Assembly (NCBI GenBank): GCA_963816955.1
Contig: CAWFME010000005.1
Coordinates: 434,001 to 498,000, forward strand
Direction: 5' to 3'
DNA length: 64,000 nt
Source: DATFQI01 sp963816955
GTDB taxonomy: Bacteria; Actinomycetota; Thermoleophilia; Solirubrobacterales; Solirubrobacteraceae
Part shown: positions 42,065-51,474 of the stretch, in pieces
Numbering within the stretch: the stretch's first letter is position 1
Layout: every line of letters starts with the position of its first letter
Made by a program: the position numbers and the translations under genes
Notes under the pieces: model-generated
The model's input: only the letters and a program-made list of their open reading frames with translations
What the model was told of the DNA's origin: nothing
Database searches by the model: none

Positions 42065-44098
42065 ATGCTGCGCCCCCTGTCCATGCCCACGGCTGCGCGC
42101 GCTCTGGCCCTCGTCGGGGTCGCGGTGGGGCTGATCGGCGCGGCGCCCGCCGCCGCCGCGCCGGCGCCTCCGCCACCATCCGGCCATCTCGGCTTCGAGG
42201 CCGGGCCGAACTCCCCGGTGCCGGTGGGCGTGCGTCCGTTCGCCATCGCGGCGGGTCGTCTCGACGCGGGCGCTTCCCTCGACCTCGTCACCGCGAACTC
42301 GGGTGACGACACGGTGAGCCCGCTCTTCAACAACGGTGTCGGCGGCTTCAGCGCCGGCGCCGGCCCGGCGCAGCCGGTCGGCGATGACCCGCGCGGCGTC
42401 GTGATCGCGGACTTCAACGGAGACGGCCGGGGCGACATCGCGGCGGCGAACGGCGGCAGCAGCACGGTCTCCGTCCTGATCCAGAACGACGACGGGTCGT
42501 TCGACGAGCTCACGGACTCGCCGTTCGCGAGCGGGGGCACGGGGCCGGCCGCGATCGCGGCCGGGCGGGTGGACGACAACGCGTCGGTCGACCTGGTGAT
42601 CGGGAACACCGGCGGCGCCATCGGCGGCGGCGCATCCGTCACCGTCCTGCTGAACGACGGGGTGGCGTGGAGCCCGGCGACCGGCTCCCCGATGAGTGCC
42701 GCCGCGGCCGACGACGTCATCCTCGCCGACTTCGACGGAGACGGCGAGCTCGACATCGCCACCAACGGCGTGTGGCTGCGGTTCGGGCTGGGCGACGGGA
42801 CCTTCACGCCCGCCACCCGGGTCTCCTCATCAGGCACTCGACGGGTGACCTCGGGAGACATCGACGGTGACGGGCACCTCGATCTGCTGGCCGCTGGCGC
42901 CGGGGTCAATCCCACGGTCCTGCTCGGCACCGGCGGGGGCGGCTTCCACCTGCGCGAGGAGTTCCCGATCGTCGCGGGCACCCCCTACCGGACCGACACG
43001 ATCGCCATCGGTCGCTTCAACGCCGACCCCTACGGGGACCTCCTGGGCGTCGTGAGACGCTTCGATCCGTCCAGCGGCGACGTGCTCCCGAGCCACGCGC
43101 GCGTCCTCCTCGGCGATGACGATGGTGCCCTGAGCGCGATCGCCGACGGACCCTGGGACCTCGACCCGGGGACCAGCGCGCTGGCGGTCGGCGACTTCAA
43201 CGGCGACGGCAAGCCCGACCTCGCCGGCGCGAACGGCTCGGCGTCGAGCAACAGCGTGTCCATCCTGCTCAACAGGACGCCCTGGCCGCTCGCGCAGTTC
43301 TCGGGCGATCTGCACGAGTTCGGCGAGCAGCCGGTCGGCACCGTCGCCCCGGTCGCGACGCTCACCGCCGCCAATGCGGGCGGCGAGGTGCTGCGGGTCC
43401 GCCGTGCGGAGTTCCGCGGGGCCGACCCCGACGACTTCCTCAAGACCTCCGACACCTGTACGGGGTCGAGCGTCCCCCCGGGCGGCACCTGCGAGATCAA
43501 GGTGCGGTTCGCGCCGAGCGCCCGGGGCGCCCGGGCCGCGACCCTGCGGCTGCTCGACAACACGGTCGCGGGCTCGCACGACGCCTTCTACTCCGGGGAG
43601 GGCACGGCTGCCGGAGGGGGAGGCGGGACGGGTCCGGCGGGTCCGGCGGGTCCGGCGGGTCCGGCGGGTCCGGCGGGTCCGACCGGAGCGGGTGGCGCAG
43701 CGGGCGCGGACGGCCAGGCCGGCAGCCCCGGCGCGGCCGGTCCCCAGGGGCCGGCCGGCTCCCAGGGGCCGGCCGGCATCCAGGGCACCGCGGGGCCGCA
43801 GGGCCCGGCGGGCCGTGACGCCACGGTGCGGTGCAAGCCGCGGACGTCGCGCGCGGGGCGCGTGCGCGTCACGTGCACGGTCCGCTTCTCCGCTCCAGCA
43901 CGCGCCGGCGTCCGCGTCAGCCTCGTCCGCGGCGCCGCCGTCTACGCCACCGCCCGGCGTACCGTCCGTCGTGGCCCCGTGACGCTCCGGATCCGCCCGC
44001 ACGCCCGGCTTCGCCACCGGAGCTACCGGCTGCTGCTCACGTTCACGGATCGGAAGGGCCGGGCGACGACGCTCGCGCAGCGGGTGCGGGTGCGCTAG
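42065..44098 (+). CDS. Exported FG-GAP/VCBS repeat protein with collagen-like segment
   Basis: A 677-residue secreted protein. Signal peptide: residues 1-31 (ALALVGVAVGLIGAAPAAAA). Residues about 45-410 are FG-GAP/VCBS-type beta-propeller repeats with Ca-binding turns such as VIADFNGDGRGDIAAANG, ILADFDGDGELDIA, TSGDIDGDGHLDLLAAG and AVGDFNGDGKPDLAGAN. About 420-515 is an immunoglobulin-like segment (LHEFGEQPVGTVAPVATLTA, CEIKVRFAPSARGARAATLR). About 520-580 is a collagen-like Gly-x-y run (GPAGPAGPAGPAG), and the last 95 residues form a basic beta-rich domain. GGAGG lies 8 bases before the ATG. It is probably a surface or matrix adhesin; no sorting motif is seen. Confidence 0.88.
   Translation: MLRPLSMPTAARALALVGVAVGLIGAAPAAAAPAPPPPSGHLGFEAGPNSPVPVGVRPFAIAAGRLDAGASLDLVTANSGDDTVSPLFNNGVGGFSAGAGPAQPVGDDPRGVVIADFNGDGRGDIAAANGGSSTVSVLIQNDDGSFDELTDSPFASGGTGPAAIAAGRVDDNASVDLVIGNTGGAIGGGASVTVLLNDGVAWSPATGSPMSAAAADDVILADFDGDGELDIATNGVWLRFGLGDGTFTPATRVSSSGTRRVTSGDIDGDGHLDLLAAGAGVNPTVLLGTGGGGFHLREEFPIVAGTPYRTDTIAIGRFNADPYGDLLGVVRRFDPSSGDVLPSHARVLLGDDDGALSAIADGPWDLDPGTSALAVGDFNGDGKPDLAGANGSASSNSVSILLNRTPWPLAQFSGDLHEFGEQPVGTVAPVATLTAANAGGEVLRVRRAEFRGADPDDFLKTSDTCTGSSVPPGGTCEIKVRFAPSARGARAATLRLLDNTVAGSHDAFYSGEGTAAGGGGGTGPAGPAGPAGPAGPAGPTGAGGAAGADGQAGSPGAAGPQGPAGSQGPAGIQGTAGPQGPAGRDATVRCKPRTSRAGRVRVTCTVRFSAPARAGVRVSLVRGAAVYATARRTVRRGPVTLRIRPHARLRHRSYRLLLTFTDRKGRATTLAQRVRVR
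43631..43684 (+). repeat. Tandem 9-bp repeats coding Gly-Pro-Ala
   Basis: Five exact copies of GGTCCGGCG start at 43631, followed by a near copy (GGTCCGACC). They encode Gly-Pro-Ala triplets that start the collagen-like segment. Exact tandem copies can vary by slippage in units of three residues without changing frame. Confidence 0.9.
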
Positions 44099-44154
44099 AC
44101 AGGGTCATGGAGAGCATGCGGCAGTCGGTGCTCGCGACCCCCGACGCGGCGCCT

Positions 44155-44193
44155 GGGCCGTCCCGCGTGCGTCAGGCGCACGCGGGACGGCCC
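44155..44193. terminator. Bidirectional hairpin terminator
   Basis: A perfect 17-bp stem, GGGCCGTCCCGCGTGCG at 44155-44171 and its complement at 44177-44193, with the 5-base loop TCAGG. It sits between the convergent FG-GAP gene (stop at 44098) and the inositol phosphate synthase gene (stop at 44201), so it can serve both. No T-run follows, as is common for very GC-rich genomes. Confidence 0.8.
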
Positions 44194-44200
44194 GGCTCCG

Positions 44201-45409
44201 CTAGTCCGTGACCGCGGCCGGCTTGGCCTCGGCCGCCTGGCCGGCGGCCTCGCGGGCCTTCTCGGCTGCCGCGCGGGTCTTCGCGTGCTGGGCGATGAAC
44301 TCCTCGGTCGCGATCCGGGCCTGGTCGTCCGGCCGCTGTGTGTAGGGCGACTTCATGAGGTAGGAGCTCGGGCCGTCGATCTGGCCGCCGACCCCGTGGT
44401 TCATCGCGAGCTTGCAGCAGCGCACGGCGTCGGTGACGATGCCGGCGGAGTTGGGCGAGTCCCAGACCTCGAGCTTCATCTCCGCGATCAGCGGCACGTC
44501 GCCGAACGCCTGGCCCTCGAGCCGGATGTGCGCCCACTTGCGGTCGGTCAGCCACGGCACGTAGTCCGACGGGCCGATGTAGACGTCGTCGGCCGGCAAC
44601 TCGTGCTCCATGATCGAGGTGACCGCGTTGGTCTTGGAGATCTTCTTGGACTCCAGCCGCTCGCGCTCGAGCATGTTGTAGAAGTCCATGTTGCCGCCCA
44701 CGTTGAGCTGGGAGGTGCGCATGAGCTTCACGCCGCGGTCGCCGAACAGGCGGGCCAGCGAGCGGTGCACGATCGTCGCGCCGACCTGGGACTTGATGTC
44801 GTCGCCGACGATCGGCAGCCCGGCCTTCTTGAACCGGTTGTTCCAGTAGTCCTCGCGGGCGATGAACACCGGGATGCAGTTCACGAAGCCGCAGCCGGCC
44901 TCGAGCACCTGCTCGACGTACCACTTGGTCGCCTGCTCGGAGCCGACGGGCAGGTAGGACACGACGACGTCCGTCTTGGTGTCCTTGAGGACCTGGACGA
45001 TGTCGACGGTCGAGCCCTCGGCCTTGGTGATCTTCTGCTTGAGGTACTTGCCGAGGCCGTCGTGCGTCATGCCGCGCTGGACGGGCACGCCCAGGTGCGG
45101 GACGTCGTCCGTGAACTTGATCGTGTTGTTCTGGCCCGACCAGATCGCCTCGGAGAGGTCCTTGCCGACCTTGTCGGCGTCGATGTCGAACGCGGCCGAG
45201 AACTCGATGTCGCGGACGTGGTAGCCGCCGAGGTCGACGTGCATGAGGCCCGGGACGTCCTGCGTCGGGTCGGCGTCGCGGTAGTGGTGGACACCCTGCA
45301 CGAAAGCGTTGGCGCAGTTGCCGACGCCGATGACGGCGACGCGGACCTTCTCGTTCTGGTACCGGCTTCCGCCGTTGGTGGACGGCGCGTGGCCGATCTG
45401 TGAAGACAA
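44201..45409 (-). CDS. ino1: Myo-inositol-1-phosphate synthase
   Basis: A 402-residue NAD enzyme that converts glucose 6-phosphate to inositol 1-phosphate. The start VRVAVIGVGNCANAFVQGVH is the Rossmann motif of the actinobacterial/archaeal type. Conserved parts include DVVVSYLPVGSEQATKWYVE, FVNCIPVFIA, LPIVGDDIKSQVGATIVHR, SQLNVGGNMDFYNML, SKKISKTNAVTS, DDVYIGPSDYVPWLTDRKWA and the catalytic-loop EVWDSPNSAGIV. The TTG at 45409 is used, with GGAGG about 9 bases upstream. The C-terminal 35 residues are an Ala/Glu/Lys-rich helix. With the upstream phosphatidyltransferase it makes the inositol phospholipids typical of Actinomycetota. Confidence 0.95.
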   Translation of the reverse strand: MSSQIGHAPSTNGGSRYQNEKVRVAVIGVGNCANAFVQGVHHYRDADPTQDVPGLMHVDLGGYHVRDIEFSAAFDIDADKVGKDLSEAIWSGQNNTIKFTDDVPHLGVPVQRGMTHDGLGKYLKQKITKAEGSTVDIVQVLKDTKTDVVVSYLPVGSEQATKWYVEQVLEAGCGFVNCIPVFIAREDYWNNRFKKAGLPIVGDDIKSQVGATIVHRSLARLFGDRGVKLMRTSQLNVGGNMDFYNMLERERLESKKISKTNAVTSIMEHELPADDVYIGPSDYVPWLTDRKWAHIRLEGQAFGDVPLIAEMKLEVWDSPNSAGIVTDAVRCCKLAMNHGVGGQIDGPSSYLMKSPYTQRPDDQARIATEEFIAQHAKTRAAAEKAREAAGQAAEAKPAAVTD

Positions 45410-45470
45410 GTTCGTGATCCTCCGATTCAGGGATGCTGCGCGAGTTAAGTAGGCCGCGGCAGCGAGGGTG

Positions 45471-46088
45471 TTACACGGCGCTGGCGCTGCGCACGAGCTG
45501 GGAGCGCACGTGGAAGATGCGCTGCAGGACGGTGATGACCGACAGCCCCGCCAGAACGTAGACGGCGATCTCGAGCACGTCCAGCCCGAAGCTGGTCAGC
45601 AGCAGGCCCGCAGACAGGATGACAACCCGCACCGCGCGGTCGGCGATGCCGACCTTGCACTCGACGCCGAGCGCCTCGGCCCGCGCGCGGGTGTAGGAGA
45701 CCATCAGCGACGCCAGCACGGCGATCACCACGGCGGCGACGGCGGCGTCGTTGCCGTCCTGCGAGAACAGCACGGCGACGGCGGCGAGCACGACGCCCTC
45801 CTCGATGCGGTCCAGCGTGGAGTCCAGGAACGCGCCGAACTGCGTGCCCTTGCCCGACATGCGCGAGTAGCGCCCGTCGAGCGTGTCGCACACGGAGCCG
45901 ACGACGAACGCCAGACCGCCCCAGAAGAGGTGGTCCTGCCACACGAGCACGGCGGCGACGACGCACAGCAAGAAGCCCGTGAGCGAGATCGCGTTCGGCG
46001 TCAGCCGTGACTCGATCAGCTTCTGGCGGGCGGCCTCCGAGTACGCGCCGCGGTCGCGCGTGGGCTTCTCGACCGGTGGCGTGGACAT
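45471..46088 (-). CDS. CDP-alcohol phosphatidyltransferase (phosphatidylinositol-phosphate synthase type)
   Basis: A 205-residue membrane enzyme. The family motif D-x2-D-G-x2-A-R-x8-G-x3-D-x3-D appears as SVCDTLDGRYSRMSGKGTQ and then FGAFLDSTLDRIEEG, with Ser in place of Ala before the Arg. The TQFGAFLDSTLDR part matches the actinobacterial phosphatidylinositol-phosphate synthases. Five to six membrane helices are seen. Its neighbour ino1, 61 bases downstream on the same strand, makes the inositol 1-phosphate acceptor, which supports this substrate. The start is the ATG at 46086-46088; the TetR gene ends 11 bases upstream on the same strand. Confidence 0.87.
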   Translation of the reverse strand: MSTPPVEKPTRDRGAYSEAARQKLIESRLTPNAISLTGFLLCVVAAVLVWQDHLFWGGLAFVVGSVCDTLDGRYSRMSGKGTQFGAFLDSTLDRIEEGVVLAAVAVLFSQDGNDAAVAAVVIAVLASLMVSYTRARAEALGVECKVGIADRAVRVVILSAGLLLTSFGLDVLEIAVYVLAGLSVITVLQRIFHVRSQLVRSASAV

Positions 46089-46099
46089 TCGCGGCCATC

Positions 46100-46765
46100 C
46101 TAGTGGTCGGCGGCCAACCCGCCCACGAGCGCGCGGAGCACGAGCTCGTAGTGGGCGTCGGAGCCGTACGCGCCCATCGAGCCGGCGACGGAGTGCGTCA
46201 GCGGGAAGTGCTCGGCGGGCAACGCGGCGAGCCTCGCCTCCACCTCGCGCGCGGCGCCGCGGACGTCGAGCTCGCGCGCGCTCGTGAAGGAGGACCACCC
46301 GTAGTTGAGCGCGATCAGCCCGCTGAACGCCGCCACCGCGCGGTCGCCCGTGAAGCCTCCGCGGCTCAGGATGCCGAGCGCGTGCTCGCCGATCCGCACG
46401 GCGCCGAGGCCCGGGTTGGGCTGCGAGAAGAGCGGCGCCACCGCCCAGGGGTTCTCGTCCAGCAGCCGCCGGTGGCCGCGTGCGAAGGCGCGCAGGTCGG
46501 CGGCCCAGTCGCCGGTCGCGGGCGCGGGCGCGAAGCGGTGCAGGACGCGGTCCAGCAGCGCGTCGACGAGCGCGTCGCGCGTGGCGAAGTGGTTGTAGAG
46601 CGCCATCGGCGCCGCGCCGAGACTCGCCGCGACCGCCCGCATGCTCAGCGCGCCGAACCCGTCGCGGCCGGCGATCGTCTCGGCGGCGTCGAGGATCCCT
46701 GCGGGCGTGAGCGAGCCGCGCCGGCGGCGGGGGCGGGGGTGCGGCTGGCTCGAGTCTTCCGGCAT
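46100..46765 (-). CDS. TetR-family transcriptional repressor
   Basis: A 221-residue regulator. The N-terminal DNA-binding domain is typical: LTPAGILDAAETIAGRDGFG then ALSMRAVAASLGAAPMALYN and HFATRDALVDALLDRVL (the recognition helix includes APMALYNHF). The C-terminal ligand domain is of the TetR_C type with DLRAFARGHRRLLDENPWAV. It is divergent from a small membrane-protein gene, and a strong palindrome lies in the 72-base gap, so it most probably represses itself and that gene. The ligand is unknown. It is followed closely by the phosphatidyltransferase gene, but nothing else links the two. Confidence 0.9.
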   Translation of the reverse strand: MPEDSSQPHPRPRRRRGSLTPAGILDAAETIAGRDGFGALSMRAVAASLGAAPMALYNHFATRDALVDALLDRVLHRFAPAPATGDWAADLRAFARGHRRLLDENPWAVAPLFSQPNPGLGAVRIGEHALGILSRGGFTGDRAVAAFSGLIALNYGWSSFTSARELDVRGAAREVEARLAALPAEHFPLTHSVAGSMGAYGSDAHYELVLRALVGGLAADH

Positions 46766-46781
46766 CGGCGTTGACTTCCGT

Positions 46782-46825
46782 TGGTGTACAGCGTACGTTA
46801 GAGCGGTAACGTACACCGTACACCA
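46782..46825. promoter_or_regulatory. TetR operator palindrome
   Basis: TGGTGTACAGCGTACGTTA at 46782-46800 and TAACGTACACCGTACACCA at 46807-46825 are inverted copies matching at 17 of 19 positions, with a 6-base spacer. Each arm also holds two GTAC cores, giving room for two repressor dimers. It lies between the divergent TetR and membrane-protein starts, and its right arm ends 12 bases before the ATG at 46838, so binding would block both promoters. Confidence 0.85.
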
Positions 46826-46837
46826 GAGAGAGGCACC

Positions 46838-47380
46838 ATGACTTTCAAGCGCTGGATCCCGACGTTCCTCGCCTTCCCGATCGGCGGCTGGGTGGCCATC
46901 GAGGCGATCGGCTCCGCCGCGGAGCCGCTGCCCGCCGCGCTCGGCGGCCTGCTCGTCGGCGCGGCGATCGGCGCGGCCCAGTGGCTCGCGCTGCGCAGCG
47001 ACGGCATCACACAGCGCTGGATCGGCCGCACCGCCGCCGCGACGGCCGCCGGCGCGGCGCTCGCGGCCGTCATGACCGGGACGGGCACGGACGTCGCAGA
47101 CCTGGTCGTGACCGGCGTGATCACCGGCGCCGCGGCCGGCGCCGCCCAGGGCCCGCTGCTCGGCCGCGGCGCCCGCGCGGCGACCGCGTGGGCGGCAGCC
47201 AACGCCGGCGCCTGGGGCCTGGGGTGGCTCGTGACCTCCCAGGTGATCGTCGACGCCGAGCGCGGCTTCCACATGTTCGGCTCCAGCGGCGCCCTGGCCG
47301 CGACCATGCTGACCGGGCTGGCGCTGCGCGCGCTCGTGGGCACAGCGCCCGCCGCCGCGCCCGTGCCCGCGGCGGCGTGA
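46838..47380 (+). CDS. Integral membrane protein under TetR control
   Basis: A 180-residue hydrophobic protein with a basic N-terminal MTFKRWIPTF and about five helices rich in Gly and Ala (AALGGLLVGAAIGAAQWLAL, GVITGAAAGAAQGPLLG, AATAWAAANAGAWGLGWLV). Small-residue helix packing of this type is found in small permease-like or glycine-zipper membrane proteins. GAGAGAGGCACC precedes the ATG. The operator just upstream suggests expression when the TetR ligand is present, for example as a resistance or efflux function; that is an inference. Confidence 0.8.
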   Translation: MTFKRWIPTFLAFPIGGWVAIEAIGSAAEPLPAALGGLLVGAAIGAAQWLALRSDGITQRWIGRTAAATAAGAALAAVMTGTGTDVADLVVTGVITGAAAGAAQGPLLGRGARAATAWAAANAGAWGLGWLVTSQVIVDAERGFHMFGSSGALAATMLTGLALRALVGTAPAAAPVPAAA

Positions 47381-47392
47381 GCGTGTGGCGGG

Positions 47393-47872
47393 CTAGCGGC
47401 GCGAGGCGAAGTCCGCCGTCACCAGGCAGGCCCGGCGGGCGCCGAGGCGGCCCACGCGACGGCCGACGCCGATCCGGCGGAAGCCGCGCGAGAGCAGCAC
47501 GGCGCGGTGCGAGGGCGAGTTGAGCCACATGCGCACGAAGCCGCGGGCCGAGCAGCGCGAGCGCATCGCGATCGTCTCGCCGACCCGGCGGAAGCGGGCG
47601 TAGCGGCGCACGCGCTGCGAGAACGCGCCGTGCGAGAGGTAGTCCGAGCGCAGCATGGAGCGCGTGTGCACGTCTGCGGCGCGGGCCAGGCGACGGTGCC
47701 CGCGCAGCGCGCGCAGGCCGTGGGACGCGCGGGCGCCGTTGATCGCGCGGACGACGGCGCGCTCACCGCGGTCGATGCGGGGTCCGCCCGCCTTCGCGGC
47801 GGGCGCCGCGGCGGCGAACGTGAGGACGAGCAGCGTTGAAAGCGTGCAGAGCACGAGCGCGACGGAGCGCAT
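47393..47872 (-). CDS. Secreted CAP-domain (SCP/PR1-like) protein
   Basis: A 159-residue exported protein. Signal peptide MRSVALVLCTLSTLLVLTFA is followed by the CAP fold: AINGARASHGLRALRGHRRL, AADVHTRSMLRSDYLSHGAF with a first His, VGETIAMRSRCSARGFVRMW and LNSPSHRAVLLSRGFRRIGV with the second His. The mature part is strongly basic (many Arg). Two Cys may pair. CAP proteins act outside the cell and their activity is usually unknown. The ATG at 47870-47872 has AGGTGA 7 bases upstream, directly after a stable hairpin in a long leader. Confidence 0.88.
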   Translation of the reverse strand: MRSVALVLCTLSTLLVLTFAAAAPAAKAGGPRIDRGERAVVRAINGARASHGLRALRGHRRLARAADVHTRSMLRSDYLSHGAFSQRVRRYARFRRVGETIAMRSRCSARGFVRMWLNSPSHRAVLLSRGFRRIGVGRRVGRLGARRACLVTADFASRR

Positions 47873-48060
47873 GGGGCATCACCTGATCCTCCGGCTCTCC
47901 CTGAAGAGCCGGACTTGGGGTTCCGAGCCAATCCGTGTTTGCAGGGCCTGCGAAGTGGGCAGTCCGTCGCGGCGCGCGACCCTAGCAGCGTCATCGGCGC
48001 GACCGGTTGCACCTTTAGCGACCGATGCAGGATTCCGTGCAAGTCTCAGGGTTCCTGCCC
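47873..48060 (-). promoter_or_regulatory. Possible structured leader (unclassified cis-regulatory RNA) of the CAP gene
   Basis: About 190 bases lie between the CAP start and the next gene, read on the minus strand. A perfect 9-bp hairpin, TCCGGCTCT/AGAGCCGGA with a 6-base loop (47890-47913), lies just before the ribosome binding site. A second helix, CGGATTGG with CCAAGTCCG (47928-47935 with 47910-47918), shares the four bases TCCG with the first, so the two cannot form together. Further upstream is an ATCGG/CCGAT-closed GC-rich part. I could not match it to a known riboswitch class. Confidence 0.4.
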
Positions 48061-48074
48061 TACGCTCACGGGCG

Positions 48075-48230
48075 ATGGCGTTCCTGATGCTCGGCGAGGC
48101 GCTCGTGGACCTGATCGGCACGCTGCTCGCCCGGCTGCAGGCCGCGGGCTGGAACGCCGCCGACCCCTCCCTGGGCGCCGCGGCCGAGGCGGGCGCGCGG
48201 GCGACGGAGTCGTGGGGCGCGGTCGCCTAG
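48075..48230 (+). CDS. Possible small protein, 51 aa
   Basis: An ATG at 48075 opens a short frame with a hydrophobic helix (LMLGEALVDLIGTLLARLQA) and an Ala-rich tail, ending 11 bases before the endonuclease III start. CACGGGCG before the start is a poor ribosome binding site. The open frame, spacing and hydrophobic start are consistent with a leader gene, but this may be chance in GC-rich DNA. No family is recognised. Confidence 0.3.
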   Translation: MAFLMLGEALVDLIGTLLARLQAAGWNAADPSLGAAAEAGARATESWGAVA

Positions 48231-48241
48231 ATCGCGCACGG

Positions 48242-48868
48242 GTGCGGCGCATCCGCGACCGCCTGCGCGAGGTCTACGGCATCCCGGCCGCGCCGCCGCA
48301 CGGCCGCGGGCTCGACGAGCTGATCCTGACCGTCCTCTCCCAGTCGACCAACGACCGCAACCGCGACGTCGCCTACCTGCGTCTGCGGCGGCGCTTCCCG
48401 GCCTGGGAGGCCGTCCGCGACGCCCCCAACGAGGAGGTCGAGGAGGCGATCCGGCCCGGCGGCATCTCCAAGGTCAAGTCCCGGCGCATCCAGGCGATCC
48501 TGCGCGCCCTGCCGGAACCGCTCGACGGGCCGCACCTTCGGAGCCGCGAGTTCCTGCTCTCGCTGCCCGGCGTCGGCCGCAAGACCGCCGCCTGCGTGCT
48601 GCTGTTCGCCTACGGGCAGCGCGACGTGCCCGTCGACACGCACGTCTCGCGCGTCGGCACGCGCCTGGGCCTGTTCCGCCCGAAGGCGCCGTTCGAGGAG
48701 ATGCACGACGAGATGCTCGCGTTCACCCCGCGCGGGCAGGAGCTCGAGCTGCACGTGAACCTGCTCCGCCACGGCCGCCGGACGTGCCACGCGCGCCGCC
48801 CGGACTGTGGCGCATGCGCCCTTTTGCGGATGTGCCCGACCGGCTATGATCTGCGTCACCTCGACTGA
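48242..48868 (+). CDS. nth: Endonuclease III family DNA glycosylase
   Basis: A 208-residue HhH-GPD glycosylase for base excision repair of oxidised pyrimidines. It shows LILTVLSQSTNDRNRDVAYL, the helix-hairpin-helix LSLPGVGRKTAACVLLFAYG with the catalytic Lys, VPVDTHVSRVGTRLGL with the catalytic Asp, and a C-terminal 4Fe-4S motif C-x6-C-x2-C-x5-C (CHARRPDCGACALLRMC). The GTG at 48242 gives the expected N-terminus VRRIRDRLREVYGIP. Its last bases overlap the dnaK promoter and operator. Confidence 0.92.
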   Translation: MRRIRDRLREVYGIPAAPPHGRGLDELILTVLSQSTNDRNRDVAYLRLRRRFPAWEAVRDAPNEEVEEAIRPGGISKVKSRRIQAILRALPEPLDGPHLRSREFLLSLPGVGRKTAACVLLFAYGQRDVPVDTHVSRVGTRLGLFRPKAPFEEMHDEMLAFTPRGQELELHVNLLRHGRRTCHARRPDCGACALLRMCPTGYDLRHLD

Positions 48869-48871
48869 GAT
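48845..48871 (+). promoter_or_regulatory. dnaK promoter with HspR-like operator
   Basis: The -10 box TATGAT (48845-48850) has a TTGCGG 15 bases upstream. Overlapping its last two bases is an inverted repeat, ATCTGCGTC (48849-48857), 5 bases, GACTGAGAT (48863-48871). Twenty of the 23 positions equal those of the clpB site at 58224-58246, and the register to the -10 is the same. The hspR gene closes this operon, so it is the likely ligand. It overlaps the end of nth. Confidence 0.8.
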
Positions 48872-48897
48872 TTCAAGTTAGACAGGAGCGTCCCCCT

Positions 48898-50825
<1,928 letters not shown>

Positions 50826-50826
<1 letters not shown>

Positions 50827-51413
50827 TGTCGGACGAGGGCAACACCAAGCAGGACGCCGCGGCGGAGGAGGAGGAGTTCTCCGCCGCGGCTCCTCCGCAC
50901 CCCGGGGCGACGGGCACGGGCGAGACGGGCTTCGGCGACGCCGAGGCCCCGCCCGCGGCTGAGCCCAAGCCCACGGAGGAGGAGACCGCGGTCAGCGACG
51001 ACGCGGCCAAGTTCCTCGCGCTCGCGCAGCGCACGCAGGCGGACTTCGAGAACTACCGCAAGCGGATGGCGCGCGAGAACGCGGCGGCGATCGACAAGGG
51101 CGTGGGCAAGCTCGCCAAGGAGCTGCTGCCCGCGCTCGACCACCTCGACCATGCGCTGAAGGCGACCGAAGGTCACGAGGACGTGATCAAGGGCTTCGCG
51201 CTCGTACGCGACGAGATCGTCAACGCGCTCGCGCGGGTCGGCATCCAGCCGTTCTCGCCGCAGGGCGAGGTCTTCGACCCCAACGAGCACGAGGCGATGG
51301 TCCAGCAGCCGTCCGAGGACGCCGAGTCCGGGACGGTCATCGAGGTCTACCAGCAGGGCTACCGGATCAACGGCCAGGTCCTGCGCCCGGCCCGCGTGGT
51401 GGTCGCGCAGTAA
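50826..51413 (+). CDS. grpE: Nucleotide exchange factor GrpE
   Basis: A 195-residue GrpE. An acidic, disordered first 55 residues precede the coiled coil (ALAQRTQADFENYRKRMARE) and the conserved head: LLPALDHLDHALKATEG, VIKGFALVRDEIVNALARVG, FDPNEHEAMVQQPSED and VIEVYQQGYRINGQVLRPA. It releases ADP from DnaK. The ATG at 50826 shares its A with the last base of the dnaK stop (TGATG), so translation is coupled; an upstream in-frame GTG at 50823 is less likely. Confidence 0.97.
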
Positions 51414-51474
51414 AGATGACCGCCTCCACCACCCCCACGACGTCTCGGAGCTGTCTCGCGGCGCCGGCCGGCCC

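Noticed and set aside
43628..43830. Short regular repeats that could suggest a CRISPR array
   Set aside because: The unit is 9 bases without spacers and encodes an in-frame Gly-Pro-Ala run of a secreted protein.
47873..48060. c-di-AMP (ydaO-type) riboswitch before the CAP gene
   Set aside because: GGAACCCCAAG recalls part of the ydaO consensus, but GGGGUGAAUC and the GCUAACCUCG-type block are missing. I keep it only as an unclassified leader.
48849..48871. A CIRCE element for HrcA upstream of dnaK
   Set aside because: CIRCE is TTAGCACTC-N9-GAGTGCTAA. The repeat here has a 5-base spacer and other arms, and the operon carries hspR rather than hrcA.
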